From contig NC_077231.1 in the NCBI RefSeq assembly GCF_027887165.1, positions 126,615,987 through 126,679,986 of the forward strand: DNA of 64,000 nt, read 5' to 3'. The notes under the pieces are model-generated. The model was not told the origin of the DNA, ran no database searches, and saw nothing but the letters and a program-made list of their open reading frames with translations. Origin of the DNA: Monodelphis domestica (taxonomy: Eukaryota; Chordata; Mammalia; Didelphimorphia; Didelphidae). Made by a program: the position numbers and the translations under genes. Positions 36,691-50,355 of this stretch are shown here, one piece after another. Every line of letters begins with the position of its first letter. The stretch's first letter is position 1.

Positions 36691-37869
36691 CTTATATTTA
36701 GAATGTTTAAACCATGTCCCTTTCTAGTCCCAATTCTAAGGTGGTTAGAGACCTCTTATAACCCTGTGTAGGTATGATTCTGTATTCCCTGATCTCTAGT
36801 CAATATATCCCAAATCAACAATAGAAGCAGCAATTATAGGTACAGACTTTAATAGTCAGAGTAAGGACATAATTCAGTATCATTTGAAGAATGAGAAGAA
36901 AAAAAGAGAGATAATCTAGTTAGTGTATTTTCTTGACATTCTTTAAATGTATTCCCATAAAGGCTTACATAGAGAGTTCTTTTCAGGGCTGCTTTCTTCC
37001 TTTGGTGTCCACCTATCATGAAGCTCTTTTGTCTTACCACTGGATTAGGATGACTGTGTAAGAGAGGCAGGCTGATGGCTTTGTGCAACTCTGACTCACT
37101 TAAATCCAATTTATGCCTGAGTCAAAAGACATCATTCAGTGACTTCATTGTGGTCTTCTTCATAGTAGAAGGATAACTAACCCAACAACAGGTTTGTTAA
37201 TTTACTGAATAAACTCATCTAAATAAAGGACACGTCCCTAGTAAGATGTTAATGGAGCTATTATCATCTTTTTAGATTCTGACTCCCAAAAGACATCCCA
37301 AAAGTGCTAATACTCAAAAGAGCATTCTTCCATCCATAAAGGCACATTAGGAATCCTTGCTGTTTCCAGAGTCAGCCCAGATAATACTGCTTGCTGAGCA
37401 GCCTGACCTCCATTTAATATTGGGGTTATATTTCCTGAGCTGTGAGTACCCAAATTCTACATCAGTTACCGTCATGTCTACTTCCGCAGTTACCTGTACC
37501 TTCTGCTTCTTCTCCCAGCTTTTTGTCTACTTAGACATGTAAATAATCTCACATTTCATCAGGCCATCTACTGAAGGGTGACCTTTCCCAATAACTATGC
37601 TCTTGAGGATGTATTCTCTTTTGTGTTTCTATCTTGAGCTTCCTTGTCACTCTTCATGATCAATTTCTTTGAACCTACTTATTGACTTTAGATTTTATGT
37701 TAGTGTTGTTATTGAATTATTGTGTAGAATTTTGCTGCTACCGCTGTTGACTTGAGTAATTTCCATGATTTTTCATCCCCTTTTAACAAGTATATGTTTC
37801 AGCCCTCTTATAACAGGGACTGCACAAGTTTACATGACAGCCCTGGGGATAAGATTGAAATTGCCAAAC
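36691..37869. other. No recognisable feature
   Basis: Possibly LTR-derived in part (36.75-37.15 kb), but I could not find ends or a family. No supported exon. Confidence 0.35.
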
Positions 37870-39025
37870 TGTGGCAGGTAAAAATTTAGTTTTGCTTCTA
37901 GAAGTATTATATTTTTATGATGTTTATTAAAGATTAAGAATTTAAGAAAATACAAGTAAGAAAGCACGTGCCTAGGAGGGCCAAAAGGCCCATTCAATTT
38001 CACTTACATCATGAGAGACGCATCTGCTTGCAAGCAGAAGTAGGAAGAGAGACCCCAGTAAGTGGAGAGCTCCTTTAAATAATAATTTGTGATCTCACAC
38101 TCAGGGAGATTAGAGAGAATTCTGGGAGCTAGCAAGGACTTCTAGGGATTGAAGCCTGGGGTTCAAATCTCTATTTTTATAGGGGTAAAGGAGATTACAG
38201 TATATGTTAACCTAAACATACCAAAGGGGAGCTGCATGCACTTAAAACAAAACAAAACAACAACAAAAAACCCTCTTACTTTCTGCACGCTTTCAGTGGA
38301 CTTTCAAGGGGCTGCAAGCTTTCAGTGCTCTCTGTTCAATGCCCTCCTAGTCAGTTCTACCAGTTACTGACTCATATTAGGATCTATTGACTAGTTTTTG
38401 GATGGGAGTTTCAGTCAACTATTCTTAGACTCAACTTGGTCACTAGGAGGCTCTGTAGGGTTAGAGTATCTGAACTGCCTGGAATGCTGAGCTCTGTTCC
38501 TGGGATCAGAACCATAGTAGCCATGTGCTATACCAGAATTATTTATATATACATATATATATATATATAACCTGGCATAGGAGACAACTGCAATATTCTA
38601 CCTATTCCTGAACCTTGCACTTGGGATTTTTTTGGGGTTCTCTGTTTTGGCCTCCACCCCTTCTGCATCTGATGCTGCTGCTGATGACCAGATTTCCTTC
38701 CACCCAAAAGTCTATTGTCCCATTGGTTTCCATAAATTGCCTTGGGCTGGAAAGGTGACTCACTCTGGCTTTTTCTTGGCATCTCAGATGAGAATTCAAT
38801 CTGATGCATTCTCTAGATTTTTGTTGAAGAGGTATAGAGGAAAAACTAGACTGTTATGCTTTTTTTTCTCTCTTTCCTAGACTCCCCTGCCAAAATTTTA
38901 GTTTTTTGGTATCTTTGTTGAATATTCTTTCTTTGTTATGGCTCAATAAACATCCTTTTATGAACTGCTTAATGACCTAAAACTTCCTTATTTCATTCCA
39001 CTGCTAAAATTTAGGAGAGGACAAC
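37870..39025 (+). mobile_element. Solo LTR of an endogenous retrovirus
   Basis: It starts TGTGGCAGGTAAAAA. 'gcacgtgcctaggagggcca' and 'gaagtaggaagagagacccc' recall a marsupial LTR family. A polyadenylation signal occurs at 'tggctcaataaacatccttt' (about 38940), and the end is near 'ttaggagaggaca'. No internal genes were seen. An (AT)n run lies at 38545-38571. Boundaries are approximate. Confidence 0.6.
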
Positions 39026-39086
39026 TTAAGCTAGTCTCTGATTAATGGATTGTTGTAATGAAGAGTAAGAGACCTCTCTTTAAAAA

Positions 39087-39121
39087 CAACAACAAACAAA
39101 CAAACAAACAAACAAACAAAA
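39087..39121 (+). repeat. (CAAA)n run next to the L1 poly-T
   Basis: About eight CAAA units immediately outside the L1 3' end. Confidence 0.9.
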
Positions 39122-42100
39122 ACATGTTTGGTTTTTTTTTTTTTTTCAATTATATATAGAAACAAATTTTTGGCAATTGTTTTCTGACATTTTGTAATTC
39201 AGTTTCTCTCCTCCTCCATCTCTGTGAAGAGGTAAATAGTCTGATACAATGTTAGACCAATGCTTTCATGCAATACATATTTCCATATTCCTCAAGCCAT
39301 GAAAGAAGACAAATATCGCACATACAATTAAAAACCTATAAAAAATAAAATGAAGGATAGCAGACTTTTATTTGTAATAAGAATCCAACAGCTTCTTTGA
39401 CAGTTGATAGCATTTTTCACCATAAGACCTGGGGATTACCTTGGAATCTTGTTTTGCTGATAATAATTTAGTTCTTTACAGTTGATCATTGAACAACAAT
39501 TCTGTTATTGTATGCAATATTCTCCTGGTTCTGCTCACTTCACTTTGCATCAATTCATGTAAGTCTTTCCAAGATTTCCTGAACTCATCCTGATCATCAT
39601 TTCTTATGGCTCAATAGTATTCCATTATAACCACATACCACAATTTATTCAATCATTCATCAAGTGATGAATACCCTTTCAGTTTCCAATTCTTTGTCAC
39701 TTCAAGAAGAGTTGATAAAAATATTTTTGTAGAAGCAGGTCATTTCCCTCTATCTCTAATTTCTTTGAGTTACAGACCTAGTAGTGCTATTGTTGGGTCA
39801 AAGAATGTATAATTTTATGGCCCTTTGGACATGGTTCCATATTGCTCTTCAGAATGGTTATATCAGTTCCCAGTTCCACCAACAGTGTATTACTATCACA
39901 ATTTTCCCATTTCCTTTCCATCATTTATCATTTTCCTTTTTGGTCATATTAGTCAATCTAATGGGTATGAGCTGGTGCCTCAAAATTATTTTAATTTGCA
40001 TTTCTCTAATCAGGTGAGATCTGGAACATTTTTTCATGTGACTATAGAAAGCCTGTTCATATCTTTTGATCATTTGTTAATTGGGGAATGGTTTGTATTC
40101 TTGTAAATTTGACTTAATTCTCTACATATTTGAGAAATGAGGCCTTTGTCAAAGAAACTTGTTATAGCTTTTTCACCAAATTTGTTATTTCCCTTCTAAT
40201 CTTGGTCACATTGGCTTTGTTTGTACAAAACCTTTTTTATTTAATGTAATAAAAATTATCCATTTCATTTTTTGTAATGTTTTCTATGTCTTGTTAGGTC
40301 ATGAATTCTCTTATCCATAAAACTTTTCCATGTTCCCCAAATTTGTTTATTTCTAGATCAAATATCCATTTTGACTTTACTTTGGTTTTAGATGTTGGTC
40401 TATGCCAAGTTTCTGCCATTCTGTTTTCCAGTTTTCCCAGCATTTTTTGTCAAATAGTGAGTTCTTTTTTGCCCAAAGCTTAGCTCTTTGGATTTATTGA
40501 GCACTAGGCTATTATGGTCATTAACTTCTAGATATTGATTACTTAATCTATTCCATTGGTCCACTATTTCTTAGTTAGCACCTAATGATTACCTCTTTAT
40601 AATATAGTTTGAGATCTGGTACAACTAGTCCTACATCCTTTATATTTTTTTAAATTAATTCCTTTTATATTCTTGACCTTTTGTACTTCCAGATTAATTT
40701 TGTTATTATTCTTTCTAATTCTAGGAAATAATTTTGGGGAGTTTGATTGGTATGGAACTGAACAGGAGAATTAATTTAGGTAGGATTGTCATTTTTATAA
40801 TGTTAGCTTGACCTATCCATGAGCAATTAAATGTTTTTTAATTGTTTAGTTCTGACTTTGTGTGAAAAGTGTTTTGCAATTGTGTTTAAAAAGTTGCTGG
40901 ATTTGTTTTGGTAGATATACCCAGGTATTTGGAATGAATTTCCTTTTCTATCTCTTGCTATTGGACTTTGTTGATGCTAAATAGAAATGCTAATGATTTA
41001 TATGGTTTATTTTGTGTCTTGCAACTTTGCTAAACTTGTTGATTGTTTCTATTAGTTTTTTTATTGTTTTTCTTGGGGTTCTCTATGTATAACGTCATAT
41101 CATCTGTCAAGAGTGATAACTTTGTTACCTCCTTGACTATTCTAATTCCTTTGATTTTCTCCTTCTCTTATTGTTAAATGGCTAGCATTTCTAATACAAT
41201 AGTAAGTAATAGTGTTGATAGTAGGCATCCTTGCTTCATTCCTGATCTTATTGGAAAGGGTACTAGTTTATTCTCATTACAGATAATGCTTTCTGATGGT
41301 TTTTGATATATGACATTTATCACTTTTAGGAAAGCTCCATTTATACCACTGCTTTCTTATATTTTTATAGGGAATGTATGTTGTACTTTGTCAGAAGCTT
41401 TTTTCTGCCTCTTTTGGGATAATCATATGGTTTCTATTGGTTTTGTATTCTCATAGGTTTCCTAATATTAAACCATCCCTCCATTCCTGGCATAAAATCT
41501 ATCTGGACAAAGTATATGATCCTTATGCTATATGATACAATGCTGTAATCTCTTTATAATACTTTATTGAGTGCTAGCTTCAGCAGCATATATATATTTT
41601 ATTTAAAAATTTTGCATCAATATTCATTAGGGAGATTGATCTATAGTTTTCTTTCTCTTGTTTTAATTCTTCCTGGTTTAGGTATCAATATCATATTTGT
41701 GTCATAAGAGGAATTTGGAGGAATTCCTTCTTCTTCTATTTTTCCAAATAGTTTATATAGTATTGGAGTTAATTGTCCTTTGAATGTTTTGTAGAATTCA
41801 CTTCTGAATCCATCTGACCTTAGGATCATTTTCTTAGGGAGTTCATCGATGGCTTGTTCAATTGCTTTTTTCTGTGATGGAGTTGTTTAAGTATTCTATT
41901 TCTTCTTTTATTAATCCAGGCAATTTATATCTTTATAAATATTCATCTATTTCAATTATATTGTCAGATTTATTGGCATATAGTTTAGCAAAGTAGTTTC
42001 CAATAATTGCTTTAATTTGTTCACTGGTTGTGATTTTGCCTTTTTAATTTTTGATATTGATAATTTGATATCGATAATTCTCTTTTTCAAATAAAATTAA

Positions 42101-42966
42101 GCAATGGCTTATCTGTTTTATTTATTTATTTGTCTTCCATGAAATCAGCTCCTTGTCTTATCAATTCAAAGGTTTTTCTCATTTTCAGTTTTATTAATCT
42201 CTCCTTTGATTTTCAGAATTTTCAATTTGGTATTTTGTTGGAGATTTAAAAATTTGTTCTTTTTCTTGCTTTTTAGTTGCATGTCCATTTATTAAACTAT
42301 TCTTTCCTTCTTCTACTGATGTAACCATATAGTGATAAATTTCCCCCTAAATATAGCTTTGTCTACATCCCATAAATTTTGGTGTGTGGTCTCCTCATTG
42401 TCAGTATCTTTAATGAAAATTGTTGATTGTTTCTTGATTTACTCTTTGATCCATTCATTCTTTAGGAAAATCTAATTTAGTTTCCAATTTTTGTCATTTT
42501 TTCTGTTGCACTTTGTTGAATGTAGTTTTAATTGCATTGTGGTTTGAAAAGGATGAATTTAATATTTCTTCTTTTCCACATTTTGTTGTGAGGTTTGCAT
42601 TGATCGATTTTTGTGAAGGTGCCATGTACTGCAGATTCCTCTTATTCCCATTTATTTTTCTCTAGAGTTCTAGAATATCTAACTTTTCTAAAGTTCCATT
42701 TTCCTCCTTAACTTCTTTCTTGTTTATTTTTTGTTTGGATTTATCTATTTCTAAGAGGGTAACATTCAAGTCCTTTCACTTGTAAAGTTTCATTGTCTAA
42801 TTCCTGTAACTTCTCTGTTAGGGATCTGGATATTATGCCATTTTTTTTTTGTTTAGTATTGATAGAGTTTCATTGTCAATAGTGCCTTTTGTGAAGATTG
42901 GATTTAGCTCTCCCCTGAGTGTAACAATGAAGGTACTTAACTCTTCCTTTATTTCGAAGATTAAAT

Positions 42967-44477
42967 TGTAATCCCTAGTCTATTTTTAGATTTTAATCCC
43001 CTGAAGTGTAAACCCAGTACTTAAAGTAGATCTACCATTTGAACCACAAAAAGGTATGAACTAACTACAAAAAGGTGTGAAGTAACCACAAAAGGTGTGA
43101 ACACTGTAAAAGAGAGAATCTGCAGGGCAAGCCAAGTATGCAACACAAAGAAAAAGGACATCATCTGTCAATCAAAAAAGTAACATTCCTTTTGGAATGT
43201 TCCCGGGAAAAGGCAGTTGGAAACTAAGCCCACAACTGAAGAACTTCTCTCTTGGCTTTGGAGAGGGGAGGGAAGAAGAAGGTTTTGTGTGGCTGAGTGT
43301 GGTGGCTGAACCTCAAGAGCTAATTGTGTCTCTGGACTTGAATTAATCAAGCTGAGATTATCTGGTTGGGTAAAAGAAGAAAGAAGAAAACAATATTTGT
43401 CCTCTTATCCTTCTCTGACTGTTTCTGATAGTGATTGATTGCAAACACTCCCAATTCCCTCCTAACTCCTTGTATAGTTTAGGGAAACCCCCATCCCTCT
43501 TACCTTATTCTCCATCCTGTCCTATCTTCCCCAATAAACCTCCTTACCTGATAAAGAGGGGAAAAGAATCTTCTCTAAACCTCACAGTTCACCTTGAGTT
43601 ACATAGAAAGGAGGCTGACTAACAGGGGGGAGGGGAAGGGAGGCAGGAGGGAACAGGTGGAAAAACGAGTGGCATTTGAGGGAGGATAGGCAAAATATTG
43701 ACTGTATAAGCCATCTAATATTGATCTATTAGCCATCTAGTAGTCATCCATAGACACCCTCTGGTAGTATCTCTCTATCTCTCAGAAGTATCTCGATCTC
43801 AGCAAGTATCTCTCTATCTCCAAGTTTCAATAGAAACACCAGTATCCATTTATTACAACACCCATTTCATACATTTGAGTGGGAGGATGTGACTCATGTG
43901 TGAAAGAGTGGGCAGTCCTGGAGAGGAGCGTCTGCTGTGATCAGTAGATGTAAAATTTAGGGAAGGTGACACAAAAGAAAAAGGTCTTTAAATAGTGGAA
44001 ACAGATACACACTGAATCAATCAGTTACTTGGGCTTGGAGTGAAGATCATCAGTCACTCAGAGTTGGACTGGAGGACAGTCACTCCGGCTTGGAGTGAAG
44101 AACAGTTGGCTGTGGAACTAGACTCCTAGAGGAGCTTGTGTAGGAGACCTCAGACTGCTTTCCTTTTAGAAAGTCACCCTGGTCAGTGTAAAGGCTGACT
44201 TCCTTCCTTGCCCTTTCTGGAGGTGTGAACCTCTGAGATAGGTCCATCATCTTGAGACTCCTTTCCCCTGACTGGTGCCTTAGAATTTCTACCTGGCTCA
44301 GAGGAAGCTGGAGCTTTCTCCTTCTCTCTCTCCCCTTTTCTCTCTTTCTTAATATCTTCCCCTATTGTAAAACAAACTACCATAAATTCCATTTGACTTT
44401 AGTAATTCATTTTGGGATTTAGAAATTAAATCCCTGGTGAACACCAATTTAATATTCAGTCCAACCATAAATTAACA
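42967..44477 (+). mobile_element. Solo LTR (about 1.5 kb) inserted in L1 ORF2
   Basis: It starts TGTAATCCCTAGTC and ends CCATAAATTAACA. L1 ORF2 reads 'ggtacttaactcttccttta' before it and 'cttttatcaagatgcaattt' after it, adjoining in intact L1. I did not find a clean target duplication. It is LTR-only as far as I can see, an ERV fossil younger than the L1 it sits in. Confidence 0.75.
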
Positions 44478-45419
44478 CTTTTATCAAGATGCAATTTCCT
44501 TCCTTATCTCTTTTGATCAATTTTTACTTTTGCTTTGTCTGAGGTCATAATTACTAATCCTGTTTGTTTTTTTTAAACTTTTGTTGAAGTATATAGATTC
44601 TACTCCTGTTCCATAGTTTTACTCCATGTGTGTCTCCCTGCTTTAAATGTGTTTATTATAGACAGCTTACTGTGGGATTCTGGTTTTTAATCCATTCTTC
44701 TGTTTTCTTCCATTTTATAGTCAAATTCTTCCAATTCACATTCACAGTTATGATTACTATCCATCTTATGACCACCACTCCATTTATCTTTCTTTCTCTT
44801 TCCTTTCAGCCTTTCCCTGTTTACAAATGTTTTATTTCTGACCACTTCCTCCTTAAATTCAATCTCATCTTTGTCCGACATCCCTCTTTTATTCCGCCTT
44901 CCCTTCTACTTCCCTGTAGGGTAAGGAGGGTTTTTGTAGCTGACATGGTTGTTATTCCCACTTTGAGGTAATCCCAATGAGAGTAAGATTCAAGCATTGT
45001 CTGTCATCCTCCTCTATCTTTTTCTCCACTGTATTGCCTCTTATACACATCTTCATGTGAGATAATTTATACCCTTTTATCTCTCCTTCTCTTTTCTCCC
45101 CATGTATTCCTCTTTTCAGTCCCTTGATTTTTTTTAAGGGGGAAGGTTATCAATCCATCCTATTCCATTTATTCCCTTCTTTCTTCCCATATATACTCTT
45201 TCTCACTGTCCTAATAATGATAGAATTCTTGAATTCTTTAAGTATCTTCAGTACTTTAAGTGCCTTAAGTATCATTAATATCTCACATATCTCAATGATC
45301 ACTTTCTCAGGTATGACTGTACTCAATTCAACCATATTAATACCCTTAATTTTCATTTTTTATTTACATTTTTATGCTTTTCTTAAGTGTTGAATTTGCT
45401 CATTTCATTTTCTTTTTTT

Positions 45420-45546
45420 AATGGTTTACCTTTCTTTTATTTTAATAATAGATTTCCACATAAGTTTTCCAAAGTTATATGATTTAAGTTGTCTTCCTCC
45501 CTTTTTCCCTCCCCCCTCATTGAGTTGACAAACAATTCAATCTGGG

Positions 45547-45593
<47 letters not shown>

Positions 45594-45610
45594 CATGCAT
45601 TAATTTTATT
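45420..45610 (-). mobile_element. Short LINE 3' end nested in L1 ORF1 region
   Basis: 'atttccacataagttttcca', then 'tccctcccccctcattgagt', equals the start of the minus-strand L1 at 4.01-4.08 kb. An (AT)n run at 45548-45591 follows. Confidence 0.7.
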
Positions 45611-47397
45611 TTAAGTTCTTTTTTTGTCAGTAAAGCTGAAATTTTTTTATTTCATTAGACATTACTCTTTTCTCACTGGAGAATTATGTTGAGTTTCACT
45701 GGTTATATGATTCTTGATTGTAGCTCTAGATATTTTGATTTTGAAGTAACATATTCCAGAAAAATCTAGTCCTTTAAAATAGAAACTGTTAGGTTTTATG
45801 TAATCCTGACAGTGGCTCCATAATATTTGAATTGTTTCCTTCTGGCTGCTTTAAGTACTTGTTCCTTGGCCTGGGAATTTTAAAAATAGTCCTGGGATTT
45901 TAAAAGTTGGGATCTCTTTCAGGAGGTAATCAATGAATTCTTTTAATTTCTATTTTCCTCTCTTGTTTAAGGGTATAAGGGCATTTCTTCTTTATGCTTT
46001 CTTGTAATATTTGTCCAGGTTTTTTGTTTTTGTTTGTTTAATCATAGCTTTCCAGTATTCTAATGATTCTTAGATTGTCTCTCCTAGCTCTATTTTCCAG
46101 GTCAGTTATTTTTCTAGTGAGATATTTCAGATGTTATTTTTTCATTTTTTAAAAATTTTATCTTATTACTTTTTACTGCCTAAGGGAGTAAGTTTCCATT
46201 TGTTCAATTCTGATTTTTAGGAAGTTATCTTCTTCTTTCAACTTTATTATTTTCTTTTCCACTAGGCCCATCCTAGTCTTTAGTCTCCAGCTTTCTTCTG
46301 TTTGTTTATTTGCTTGTTTTGTTTCCATTTCCATTTGGTCCATTCTAGTTCTCATGGAATTATTTTCTTTAGAGGATTTTTGGCCCCCATTTCTATTTGG
46401 TCCTTTTTAGATTTTAGCTACTTGTTTTCTTCAGTGAATTTGTTGTTGACTCTTTCTATCTTTCCTTTTAATTATTTAATTTAAAAAAAACCTTCTTTTC
46501 AAGTTCTTTCAAGATTTTTTTTTGGGGGGGGGACCTGAAATCCATTTTCACTTTCATTTGGGGCTTCATATATTTCCTTTTTTGCTGTTGTTGACCCCTT
46601 CTGAGTTTTTAGTTTGTTCTTCCTTATCACTAAAGTAACTTCCTAATGTTATATTTTTTCTTTGTCTTTTTTTTTTAATTTTTCTATGGGTTTTCCCCCA
46701 ACTCTTATTACCTGGTCTACCTGTTGAAGTCCAGCTCTGCTCCTGGGGTAGAGGGAGTACTGTTCCAAACTTGTGTTTGCATCTTCATATCTGAAGAATC
46801 CCCCTTCTCCTCTTAAGAGCTGGTACTATTTAATTCTTCTCTAGTCCCACTTCTCTGTTATTGCAGCGTCATCCATTTCTCAAGTATTTTACTTCTATTA
46901 AAGCTAGACCAGAAGCTAGAAAAAGAAGTGTGGTGCTTGGTCTAGTCCTGGCTAACTTTGGGTTATTCAGTATGCACATCAAGAAGGTATCCTGGCTGGC
47001 TTCTTGCAGGGAGGCTTGCAGGTAGGGTCTAGCTGAGTTCTGCTTTCACTGTTGTTCATTTCCACTTATCTCTTGTGCTGGGGTACTCCCACTCTGCAGT
47101 TTCATAGCCTCAGACCATGTGGAAGTTCTTTGAACTGCTCTCCTACCTTGCCTTTTCTTTACCTCAGGCCCTATGGAAGCATTTTGGGTTGGTCTTTGTT
47201 CTACTAGTTTCCCCCATGCCACACTTGTAGGACTACTACTTTTTTTTTTCATTCCATTCAGATATGTCCCCTCCTGCTTTCCTTTTTATAAAGGTGACTT
47301 GTTTTCTTTTGTGTATGTGTTTGAAGGGTTTAGAGAAGCTGAGTATTCCTTATTCTACCATCTTATCTCTCAGCTTGCAGCTGCCCTAAATCCATTT

Positions 47398-49200
47398 TAA
47401 AGGGTTTTATTGATATTTCTTTTGTTTTTCATATTTATAATAGTAATCTCTAGGATCCCTCTCCCTCCCCTTCCCTTAGAGTTATCCCATATAACTTATA
47501 GTATTTTAAAAAGGAAAAAAAAATCAGTTTGACTGATAGATAATGTATATTTTAAAAAATCTGAAAACATATGTTATCACTTTCCCATTCAGAAATGTGA
47601 TTCTGTTAACCCCACTGAGTCCCTTGAGGTTTTTTTTCTTTTCTGTTAGCCTCTTTATGCTTCTCTTGAGTGTCAAATTTTGATCACCAAATTTTGTTTT
47701 CAGCTTTGGTCATTTCATCAGGAAAATTTCTCTAATTCACTAAATATGCATTTTTTCCTGTGGAGTGTTAGGCTCAGTTTCACTGGGTAAATGATTCTCA
47801 GTTATAGTCCTAGATTCTATTCCTTGTGGAATATCATATTCCATGATTTCCAGTCCTTAAATGTAGAAGAAATTCTAGGTCTTGTGTAATTCTGTGATTC
47901 TATGATATTTAATTTTTTGGGGGCTGCTTATAGTATTTTCTCCTTAGTCTGGGAGTTCTGGAATTTGGCTATAATAGTCCTGGGATTTTAAATTTGTGTT
48001 TTCTTTCATGAAGTGATTAGTGAATTCTTTCCATTTCTATTTTTCCCTCTTCTTCAAGAACATTGGGGCATTTTCCTTGATACTTTCTTGTAATATGGTG
48101 TCCAGGGTCTTTTTTTTTTTTATCATGGCTTTTTGGCAGTCACATTATTCTTAGGTTATTTCTCCTGGATCTATTTTTCAGGTCAGTTGTTTTTCAAGTG
48201 AGATATTTCACAACTTCTCCCATTTTTTTCATTCTTTTGGATTTGTTTTATTGTTTTTTTTTTTATTTGTTTGTTTTTTTGGTATCTTATGAAGTCCTTA
48301 GCTTCCATTTGTCCAGTCTAATTTTTAGGAAATTGTTTTCATCAGTGATTTTTTGTTCTAAGTTGTTGACTTTTTCCTATCATTTTATTTTCTACTTTTT
48401 CCCCTCTAAGTTTCTTATTATTTAGTTTTTGAATTCTCTTTTGGAACTCTTTCAAGAGTTCAATTTTGGTCCAATATCCTTTCACATTTTCCTTTGAAGT
48501 CTCACACATTTACATTTTCATATTGCTACCCTCTTCTGAGCTTGCATTTTGGTCATTTCTTTTGCTGAAAATGTTTTCTAGTGTTGGGCTTTTTCTGTCT
48601 TTTGCTCATTTAGGGGAACTATTTTCTTGACTTTGCCTATGTGCTAAAGGTTAGCTCCATTCTTGGAGGGTATAGTGTCCCTTGGTTTGATTTAATTTTA
48701 ATTTAATTTTCTCCCATAAAAATGGGAGAAAACTCTCATTCAATTGTCTTTGGTTGGGAGGAAAACCTTACGACCCAGCTTTGCTGAGAGACACCAATCT
48801 CTCAATAAACTTGTTATTGGCTAGGAGCTTTGCCTCATTGTTTTCTCATATACTGGCAGAGAAATATTCATCACAAAGCACTGGGTTGCTCCTTCTGCTA
48901 AATATTTCCCAATGTGTGGTTGTATGAAGTCACTGCTAATGCTCCTTACCATATGTTGGGTCATTCCTTGCTAGTTCCACTGATATCTCCTCTTTCACAG
49001 GAAAGATGGGTCCTTCCTGCTGTCCTTTGACATTTTATTTGACTGAAACCTTGCTTCACTATCTTTTATTGGTTCTGCTGCTCCAAAATTTGCTTTGAAG
49101 TGTTTTTTCTCCCTTGTGGTTCTTTGGAGGTGGTTTTGGGTGGACTTGGAACCTTCCTGACCTTTTGTCCACATGCATATTAAAACATAGCATTCTTCAC
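47398..49200 (-). mobile_element. L1-class element lacking visible ORF2 (HAL1-like or deleted)
   Basis: 47398-47600 looks like a LINE 3' UTR in reverse ('gggttttattgatatttctt'). 47640-48600 matches the ORF1 region of the neighbouring L1 ('tttatgcttctcttgagtgt', 'ggctgcttatagtattttct'). No ORF2 is seen between them. Half-L1 elements (ORF1 plus 3' UTR) are known in mammals; a simple internal deletion is the alternative. 48770-48870 contains an AATAAA-bearing piece that may be a small LTR fragment. Confidence 0.55.
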
Positions 49201-50355
49201 TTTATTTCATCCATGAATTTTCTCTAGTAAAGTATTATGTGTCTTGTTTCACAACATCACAAACAGAGAAATATATGTTATATGATAATATATGTACAAC
49301 CTGTATCATAGTACCTGCCTTCTTGGGTATGGGAAAAGGGTGAGTGTGAGGGGGGAAAATGAATAAGTCACAAATTTTTGGACATAGTAAATATGAGAAA
49401 TTGTTTTTCTTGGAAAAGGATGTGTAGTATAATTGATTCCATATGCATAATTAATCACATGTATTATATTGTTATGTTACATATGATATTATCCTATATA
49501 TAAAATTTTTTTTAATTAAAAATCAATACATTGAAAAAAATCTGATATTATATGAAGTGTTTCAGACCCAAGGCATGCATCCTTCCCCACAGGCACACAC
49601 ACTTCTGCAAAAGAGGAGGGGAGGAGTTCTTCTTATTCCTCTTCTTTGAGACAACTTGTTCTTTCTAGTTTCACATCCTTTTTCTATTGTTTTGTGGTGG
49701 TTCTTCACTTTTACATTTTTGTAGTTGTTATTGTTTACCTGACTTTTATGCTGCTACTTCACTTTTCATTAATTCATGTAAATCTTTCACTTCTTAGAGT
49801 TCATCCTATTTGTTGTTTCTTACAGCACAGTAATATTCATGCACTGTAATTTGTTTATGCATTCTCCAAGCGATTGACATTTATTTCCTTTGCAGTTCAC
49901 TGCTACTCCAAAAAACATTCCTCCTACAAATATTCTGGCAAATATAATGCCTTTTTGTTGATGATCTCCTTGAAGTATATGCCTAGCAGTGGAATCTCTG
50001 GGTCAAAATGTTTGGATCTTTTACCTACTTTATTATAATAATTCCAAAATGTTTTCCAGAATGGTTGAACTAATTTGCAGTTTCAATAACACTGCATTTG
50101 TATGCTTGTCTTTCCACAATGTCTCCAACACTGCCGATTTCCATTTTTTCTCATCTTTATTAATTTACTGAGTATGAGGTATAATACCTATCTTTTCAAT
50201 AATCAGTATCAAATGATATATTCATTCAGTTCAAATACTCGAGTTTTCAGAAGTTGTATATCTTCCTATGCTTTACAACAGATGTTAGTGCATAGATTGC
50301 AATTATTTTTATGGTTGTCATTTTATTTTTGCAAATATTTATCATGAGTAATGCA
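49201..50355 (-). mobile_element. Old L1 3' portion
   Basis: From 49535 ('tctgatattatatgaagtgt') through 'cactttatta...' to 'ttgagtatgaggt'-like sequence at 50170, it parallels the ORF2 end and 3' UTR of the L1 at 39.5-40.0 kb ('cagtggaatctctgggtcaa' versus 'agtgctattgttgggtcaaa'). 49270-49410 may be a separate + strand LINE 3' end. Confidence 0.7.

Larger units (their letters stand above)
39130..47393 (-). mobile_element. Near full-length L1, minus strand, with nested insertions
   Basis: The 3' end is the poly-T at 39130 and the 5' end lies near 'accatcttatctctcagctt' (47357-47393). ORF2 occupies about 39.5-44.9 kb; a fragment at 41641-41829 translates to [17 protein letters not shown] and ILIPKPGR, the L1 reverse-transcriptase entry motif (human DGFTAEFYQ..., IILIPKPGR). 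ORF1 and 5' UTR follow to 47.39 kb. It is interrupted by an LTR (42967-44477) and a LINE 3' piece (about 45420-45610). Without these it is about 6.5 kb, close to full length. Many stops and frameshifts make it non-autonomous. Confidence 0.9.

Noticed and set aside
44630-44971. 113-codon frame rich in Phe
   Set aside because: It lies in the antisense of L1 between ORF2 and ORF1; composition driven.
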